Source of the DNA: Dimargaris cristalligena | Lineage: Eukaryota; Kickxellomycota; Dimargaritomycetes; Dimargaritales; Dimargaritaceae | DNA: 64,000 bases | Reading direction: 5' to 3' | NCBI GenBank assembly: GCA_027576995.1 | Contig: JANBQC010000025.1 | Span: forward strand, 35,904 to 99,903 | Part shown: piece by piece, positions 58,070 to 64,000 of the stretch | Position numbering within the stretch: the first letter of the stretch is position 1 | Layout of the letters: the number at the start of each line of letters is the position of its first letter | Notes under the pieces: model-generated | The model's input: the letters and a program-made list of their open reading frames with translations, nothing else | Told to the model about the DNA's origin: nothing | The model's database searches: none | Made by a program: the position numbers and the translations under genes

Positions 58070-59992
58070 ATGCCCCCCAAGGCCAAAAACAGCGGCACGC
58101 TCGGCAAGGCCATTATCCGGGACCGTTTCAAGGGGCGCACCCGCCCCATTGACGGCGACACCACGCTACATACTGTCGATGTCGACGATGGTCCGAGTTG
58201 GACCAGGCTGCAGTCGGTGACCCAAGAGGGTGATTTGGATGCCTTTCTACGAACCGCCGAACTGGCCGGCACTGAATTCACCGCCGAACGGCAGAATATC
58301 CGCATCCTCGGCAACCAGAATGCGGCCGTCAACCCCTTTTTGATAAACTCTGAACAGGAAAAGGCCCTGCTTGAGCGCCACGCCGAGCACCACGAACGCC
58401 TCACGGTACCCCGTCGCCCCCACTGGGACCATACCACGTCGCGCACGGAGCTCCACCGCGCCGAGCAGGAGTCGTTTCTGGACTGGCGGCGGGAACTGGC
58501 TCACCTCGAAGATACCGAGGGCCTCCTACTGACCCCGTTTGAGCGGAACCTCGAAGTATGGCGGCAACTCTGGCGGGTCATTGAACGATCCTCGCTGATT
58601 GTGCAGATTGTCGATGCCCGTAACCCTCTCTTCTTCCGGTCCACCGACTTGGAAAAATACGTTAAGGAGGTCGACCCCCGCAAGGAAAATCTGCTTCTCG
58701 TGAATAAGGCGGACATGTTAACCGATAACCAGCGCCGCCACTGGGCCCGCTACTTCAAGCGCCACCAAATCGCTTACCTGTTCTTCTCGGCCAAAGTGGC
58801 GGCCGAAACCCTAGAATCGGCGTTGGAGGCGGCGGAGTCGACGGACGAAGACACCGAGGCCACCGAAGCGGCACCCGCACCACCGGCCCCTACTCCCCTC
58901 TCCGCGGAGGAGGCGGAGATTCACGTGCTATCCGTCGATGAACTCGTTGACATTCTTAAAGCGAAATGCCCCAAGGCCAATACCTCCCCCACCGCCTCGG
59001 TCGCCGATTCGACCCGTAAGATTAATATTGGTCTGGTGGGCTACCCCAACGTCGGTAAAAGTTCGACCATCAATGCGCTGGTGGGTGCCAAGCGGGTCGC
59101 GGTCGGCGCCACCCCCGGTAAAACGAAGCATTTCCAAACGCTGCCGCTGGACGACGATACCATCCTCTGTGATTGTCCCGGTCTTGTGTTCCCCTCGTTT
59201 GCCACCACCGCCGCCGATATGATTTGTAACGGTGTCCTGCCCATTGATCAGATGCGGGAGTATATTGGGCCCGCCGGTCTGGTAGCCCAGCGTATCCCCA
59301 AGTGGGTCCTGGAGGCCATTTACGGTATGGAAATCCAGATTAAACCCATTGAAGAGGGTGGCACCGGTGAGCCCACCGCCGAGGAACTGCTCGTGGGCTA
59401 CGCCGTTGCCCGTGGTCTGACCCGTTCGGGCCAGGGTAACCCCGACGAATCGCGGGCGGCCCGCCACATGCTCAAGGACTACGTGAACGGCAAGCTGCTA
59501 TTCTGTATCCCGCCGCCGATTGGCGAATCCGACGATTCCGACGCCCCCGTCTTGACCGGAGAGGCCTTCAACGCCGAACTGTACGACCCGCAGGTGCTGA
59601 TTAAGCGCACCCATCACTTGGTGGAAATGGACGACGGACAGTTCACCGTCAAGGCGCCCGCTAGCAACCGCCTCCGGAATTCGGCCGTTACCTCGACCCG
59701 GGTCCAGACCATGGACGCCCGGTTCTTTGACGAGTCCAACAAGACCGGCCGGTACGGGGCTTCCAAGAAGGGGCAAATCGGCCACCAGCAGTCCTTCCAG
59801 CGGGTACAGCTGTACTCCGGTCAGCAGCGGGTCGATGACCAAGGCCGGCCCATTGACTCGAATTCACCCCTTGGCCGGGCCAGTGTCGCCATGGCAGGCC
59901 TGTCGCTGGGCACGGGTCCCAATATCCGCCTGAAGAAGGGTAAAAAGCAAGGTAAACAGCGCAGTGGCAAGGGCTGCGACGACCTTTACTAG
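58070..59992 (+). CDS. LSG1: Large ribosomal subunit GTPase LSG1
   Basis: Cytoplasmic GTPase that releases the export adaptor Nmd3 from pre-60S subunits. Intronless, 640 residues. The conserved N-terminus LGKAIIRDRFKGRTR matches the family. The GTPase motifs are circularly permuted, as expected for YawG/YlqF-type proteins: G5-like DARNPLF (before G4), G4 NKAD, then G1 GYPNVGKSS (about residue 323), G2 region GATPGKTKHFQT and G3 DCPG. An acidic Ala/Pro insert (about 255-285) lies between G4 and G1. The C-terminal conserved block RIPKWVLEAIYGMEIQIKPI and the Lys-rich end (KKGKKQGKQRSGKG) are typical. GAATAAATTC at about 60146 may be the 3'-end signal. Confidence 0.97.
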   Translation: MPPKAKNSGTLGKAIIRDRFKGRTRPIDGDTTLHTVDVDDGPSWTRLQSVTQEGDLDAFLRTAELAGTEFTAERQNIRILGNQNAAVNPFLINSEQEKALLERHAEHHERLTVPRRPHWDHTTSRTELHRAEQESFLDWRRELAHLEDTEGLLLTPFERNLEVWRQLWRVIERSSLIVQIVDARNPLFFRSTDLEKYVKEVDPRKENLLLVNKADMLTDNQRRHWARYFKRHQIAYLFFSAKVAAETLESALEAAESTDEDTEATEAAPAPPAPTPLSAEEAEIHVLSVDELVDILKAKCPKANTSPTASVADSTRKINIGLVGYPNVGKSSTINALVGAKRVAVGATPGKTKHFQTLPLDDDTILCDCPGLVFPSFATTAADMICNGVLPIDQMREYIGPAGLVAQRIPKWVLEAIYGMEIQIKPIEEGGTGEPTAEELLVGYAVARGLTRSGQGNPDESRAARHMLKDYVNGKLLFCIPPPIGESDDSDAPVLTGEAFNAELYDPQVLIKRTHHLVEMDDGQFTVKAPASNRLRNSAVTSTRVQTMDARFFDESNKTGRYGASKKGQIGHQQSFQRVQLYSGQQRVDDQGRPIDSNSPLGRASVAMAGLSLGTGPNIRLKKGKKQGKQRSGKGCDDLY

Positions 59993-60410
59993 GGATTGAG
60001 GCCCGAGGGATGCAATAATTACCTAGAGGCTGTTCTCTCCCAGTGGATGGTTTTTTTTTCTTTAGCTGGACTCCCCTTCTGACCCGATGGCTATTTTGAT
60101 ACAGTCGGAGTTATGTGTCCCGTCCTAAATTCATGTAAACAATATTTGGAATAAATTCGGTATACGGGGATTAGAGGAATGTATATCCCATTGACTAGAT
60201 AATGTAACCTATCTAGACTGCGGGGGGATAGCCGTCGAAACTTAATCCCTTTACACCGATGCCTGATTACCCATATGTTGCGCCGTTATTGGGTGGACCG
60301 GAAGGGTCGGGGAGTACTTCATTGCAGGGTAAAGCGGGCATATTCGACGGTGGATTTAATCCCTTCACCAGATGAACGAGCTTTTGCGAACGGGGTGTTT
60401 TGGGTTTTAG
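59993..60410. other. Intergenic, junction with pseudogene
   Basis: LSG1 3' flank. Nothing matching the missing N-terminal half of KRE33/NAT10 is visible here. TTTTGGGTTTTAG at 60398-60410 looks like a splice acceptor leading into the homologous segment. Confidence 0.5.
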
Positions 60411-62570
60411 GTGTCCTGCCGCTGGTCAAAGACCTTATGGGCCCTTTGCCTGGTGTTCATGTCCTCCATCATCAACGGCTTCGAAAGCACCGGTCGCTCC
60501 CTCTCGCTCAGGCTTATCCAGCAGAGCCAGGAGACCACCGGGTCGGGCGTGATGGCACGCCCCTCAAGATGGGCAGCGGTTCGACGGACGGTACCGTACT
60601 GGGATCGACCGGCAGCCGGTCCCTCCGCGAAATCAAGCTGGAGGAACCCAGCCGGTACGTCGATGGCGACTCGACAGAGAAATGGCTCAACCGACTGCTG
60701 TGCCTCGACACCTCCATGGTCACCAAGAACATCCACGGCTGCCCCCACCCCTCGGAGTGCGAGCTCTACTACGTGAACCGGGACACCCTCTTTTCCTTCC
60801 ACCCCGTGAGTGAGACGTTCCTCCAGCGCATGATGGCTCTCTACGTGGCCAGCCACAACAAGAACGCCCCCCATGACCTGCAGCTCATGTCCGATGCCCC
60901 GGCCCATCACCTGTTCGTCCTCCTGCCTCCCGTGGACGCGAGCGCCAACACTTTGCTCGATCCTCTGTGCGTGGTCCAAGTGTGCCTGGAAGGTCAAGTC
61001 TCTCGCCAGTCTGGGGTGAACAGCCTGCAGCGCGGCGTCCGGTCCAGCGGGGACATGATCCCCTGGCTCATGTCCTAGCAGTTCCAGGACAACGACTTTG
61101 CTGGTATGTCCGGGGCCCGCGTCATGCGTATCGCCACCCACCCCGACTACGCCAACATGGAATACAGCTCCCGCGTGTTGGAACAACTCCACAGCTTTTA
61201 CGCGGGCGAATTCCCGAACCAGGATGAAAAGGCTCCTATGGACGGAGAGGCCCACGAGGCCTCGTTCCACCGCCTGGACGACGCGGATCTGGACGAGCTG
61301 GACCTGGCCACCGACAAGCCCAAGGTACGGGACCCCCACCGCATGCCTCCGCTGCTCATGAAGCTCTCCGAGAAGCGCGCCCCCCCAACTCCACTACTTG
61401 GGGGTGTCGTACGGCCTCACCGCCAGTCTCCACAAGTTTTGGAAGCGCGCCAGATTCATCCCCGTCTACCTCCGCCAAACCGCCAATGACTTGACGGGCG
61501 AGCACACCTGTGTGATGCTGCGGGCCCTGCCCAGCGACGCCGCCCGCCAGGCCGTGGTGGTATCCGACGACTGGCTGCAGGCCTTTGCCCAGGACTTTCA
61601 ACGCCGGTTCATCCACCTGCTGGCCTACCAGTTCCGCAACTTTACCTCGGTGACGGCCCTTAGCATCATGAACAGCGTGAACCCCAGCGACGCTGATGCT
61701 CTGGCCGCCTCGGGCTAAGCCAGCGCCGCGCCATCGAACCAGCCCCTCGTGACTAGCCGGGCCGACCTATTCCGCGAGTTGACCTCGTTTGATCCCAAGC
61801 GCCTGGAGAGCTACAGCAACAACCTGCTCGACTACCATGTCGTTATGGATCTGCTGTCTACCCTGGCCGGCCTGTAATTTAATCACTGCATCATCGACCT
61901 GTCCGCTAAGCAGGACGGCGACACCGAGGAGTACCCGTCTCTCACCCTGTCCGCCATCCCGAACAGAATCCTCCTGGCCATTGGCCTCCAATGCAAGAGC
62001 GTCAGCGATTTGGAGAAAGAGCTGAATCTACCCTCTAACCAGATTATGGGTATGCTCATTAAAATCATCAAGAAGTGTTACACCTCCTTCCGACTGGTAC
62101 AGTCCCAGGTGACCATTGCGGCGTCGCCCAGTCTCCTGGCCCCTCCCGCCCCAGCCGGTTCCGCCCTCGACAACGACAACGACGACGATGACGACCAAAG
62201 TGAGAATGGCGACAGCGAACCGACTGGTGCCCCGGCTACCTCGCTTTAGCGCCGCGAACTCCCCACCTCCTCCAACCGGCTCATTAATCCCGACACGATT
62301 GACGCCGAAAACGAAGAGTGGGCCCCCGTGAACCAGTCTCTGGACGACGATGTTGGTTGGGAGGGTCAGCAGGTTATCCGTAAACAACAGCGGATCGTGG
62401 TCAATTTGTTGTATTTGCAGCAATACAAAATAGGCGAAGAAACGCGGGACTAGTCCCAGACCGAGTCCCAGATTGCCAAGGGGAGCTCTAGTTCCAGCGT
62501 GGTCAGTATTGTGAACCCCCTTGGCACCCCCGCCAAACGAACCCGCGGTGGTCCTATGCGCCGCTTGCCT
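60411..62570 (+). pseudogene. KRE33: Decayed, 5'-truncated KRE33/NAT10 RNA cytidine acetyltransferase
   Basis: Intact KRE33/NAT10 makes N4-acetylcytidine in 18S rRNA and tRNA and is a helicase/acetyltransferase of about 1050 residues. Here only the C-terminal part (from about the end of the helicase domain) is recognisable: LPLVKDLMGP, then LVFMSSIINGFESTGRSLSL, SLREIKLEEP, CPHPSECELYYVNRDTLFSF, LMSDAPAHHLFVLLPPVDAS, FQDNDFAGMSGARVMRIATH, LGVSYGLTASLHKFWKRARF, VYLRQTANDLTGEHTCVMLR and LAIGLQCKSVSDLEKELNLP. Three frame changes (about 60445, 60550-60615, and 61387 after a C run) and five in-frame stops break it: TAG 61076, TAA 61716, TAA 61875, TAG 62247 and TAG 62451. The acetyl-CoA loop, normally GxGYGSR, reads NMEYSSR. 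It cannot encode a working enzyme. An intact copy must exist elsewhere, or the assembly is faulty. Confidence 0.93.
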
Positions 62571-64000
62571 CCGCCCATCGACTGGTTGCGAAGTACGCCG
62601 ACCGCCTGTTCTGGTTCGTTTTTTTATTATTATTCATTTTCTCTATCAATTCCCTACACGAGAACGGGGCAGTTACGGAGCGGCCCCATCGGGCTTAGTT
62701 TACACGGTCATTTAACAACGGTTTCAATAAAATCGGGATTCCAGAGTCGTTTCTGTTATGGTTTAGTTTGTCGTTGTTGAGGACGATTGAACTGGCTTTT
62801 TGGTTTAGCCGTTGGGCAGCTGGCCTTCATGACTTGACGCGGGTGACTCGTCGCCTATTTATACCCAACTGCCTAGACGTAGGTCCTCGGAAAAACCAGC
62901 GCGAGCCCCATTCCTATGGAGTACGGCGTGGTGCTCGCTCAACGTCCGCCCTGTCACTAAGGGCGCCGTTGATTATTTACGCTCGTCCCTGGGCACCATG
63001 CCGAAGTCACCGATTCCGAATGCTCCATTGGACTTCCAATGGCCCGTTGGGATCGACACCAGTTTATGCCCACCACTAGTTAGCTCAGGGCCCCCGCCTT
63101 TGCTGTGCGACGTATTCGTTTAGGTACCATTCAAGTTGGCGAGGGCCACTCCATTCAGGCAAATGGCTCGTCTTGGGGTGCTCCCACTTGGTCTACTACA
63201 CTTTCGAAGACTCGGGTTGTACTTGGACTCTGGTCTACACTCGGGTACACCGTTCATATTCTTATACTAACGTTTAGACGGCATTTACTTCAACGGTGGG
63301 ACCGATTTAGCCTTCGTCAGTTCCCTGTCAAGAGGAATGGGCAAGCCTCATGGACCGAGTTTGGTGTATAAAGAATCGTAATAGCCGCCGAACTAGTTAG
63401 TATCAAGTAGGGGGATACTACGAAGTGTAATAATAAAAGGATGAATAGTACTAAATAGGCCAATTGATGAACTAAGTAGGGAAAAATAATAAGCAGGCGA
63501 ACTAATTAACAAAAGGGGTCAAATAGCTGGTTTATGTATTCAAGAGATGGGTTATGAGTAGTCATATAGTGCGAAATGCGGGGAAATGACAATGTACTAC
63601 TAGATATATCTAAAATCATGGCCGGAATTGGCTGGGGTATTGAGGAAGCAAGTGTAGCTCTTTGGCCTAGTAAGGGAATACATCCCCTCTTGAACCTTTG
63701 CAGAAGTTAGCCACTAAAACAAGGCCCTGATTAATAGCAGAATATAGTGGTATCAAGGGACCTTTAGAAGGGACTATAGGGTCATATATATTGGCATGGT
63801 CATGGTTAGCATACAGCAGTCATAGTAGTAGTTTTGATATGTCCCCTGACTATATTATGTGTGGTTTTGAAAACCAGATCCATAGTAGGCAACCTATTGT
63901 ATCAGAGGGGAACATGGCTACTGAAATACACAGCTGGCCTGGGATTTATGAGGTTAGTGATTCCTATCAGTTTGCCTTATTAAAGAGTAAATCACTAGGT
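62571..64000. other. Right-end region, no clear gene
   Basis: From 62627 (TTATTATTATTC) composition shifts. Open frames at 62768-63079 and 63105-63371 have no family signal. From 63370 to the end the sequence is AT-rich, with TAATAATAA and TATATA words and no open frame of note. It could be spacer or decayed sequence. Confidence 0.45.

Noticed and set aside
60411..62570. Reassigned genetic code (TAA/TAG as Gln) to explain the stops in KRE33/NAT10
   Set aside because: Neighbouring genes such as LSG1, CDC4, NDUFV1 and H3 end cleanly at TAA or TAG, one stop replaces an expected Tyr, and there are also frame changes.
62768..63371. Two plus-strand open frames near the right end
   Set aside because: No family signal in any frame; apparent continuity across frames was not matched to any known protein.

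Overview
The window reads as nuclear DNA of a fungus. The evidence is compact protein genes with short spliceosomal introns (GTAAGT/GTATGT donors, AG acceptors, mostly 80-320 bases), intronless replication-type H3 and H4 genes, an AKR1-type ankyrin-DHHC acyltransferase, a BIM1-like GPI protein, an IRC3-type mitochondrial helicase, and a C2H2 protein of a type I associate with fungi. A nuclear complex I subunit excludes Saccharomyces-type and fission yeasts. The mix of GC-rich exons, AT-rich spacers and introns in about a third of genes fits an early-diverging (zygomycete-grade) lineage, but that placement is inference.

Layout. 0.9-4.1 kb: two minus-strand genes, an unnamed Cys-motif/acidic protein and CK2 alpha. 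6.3-8.7 kb: a BIM1-like secreted protein and a small coiled-coil gene. 9.0-11.3 kb: a divergent H3/H4 pair. 11.7-12.2 kb: a possible decayed reverse transcriptase. 12.6-14.0 kb: a C2H2 protein. 14.0-20.4 kb: no convincing gene. 20.4-27.3 kb: AHA1 and the GATOR2 subunit MIO/SEA4, both minus strand. 27.7-60 kb: an almost unbroken plus-strand run: mitochondrial uS14, DRG2/RBG2, complex I 51 kDa (NDUFV1), an orphan, the IRC3-like helicase, a PhzF-family protein, CDC4, AKR1, SAD1/USP39, a repeat-rich secreted protein, NUP155/NUP170 and LSG1. 60.4-62.6 kb: a broken copy of the RNA cytidine acetyltransferase KRE33/NAT10. The last 1.4 kb is AT-rich with no clear gene.

Gene models were rebuilt by joining reading frames across GT-AG introns and checking that phases add up. 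The six-exon models of MIO (1188 aa), DRG2 (364 aa) and the IRC3-like helicase (662 aa) close exactly in frame. Most genes are housekeeping: chromatin, cell-cycle proteolysis, ribosome and tRNA-modification biology, mitochondrial function, nuclear pore, splicing and nutrient signalling. They do not form one pathway.

The most interesting points are the decayed KRE33/NAT10 copy (5' truncated, three frame changes, five stops, damaged acetyl-CoA loop); a possible membrane-anchored tail on AHA1 made by a last intron whose donor also supplies a stop codon; a 14-base microexon carrying most of the Walker A motif of the helicase; a BIM1-like protein lacking the N-terminal copper-binding His; and telomere-like CTAACCCT boxes ahead of several genes. 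I found no CRISPR array, rRNA, convincing tRNA or intact transposon.
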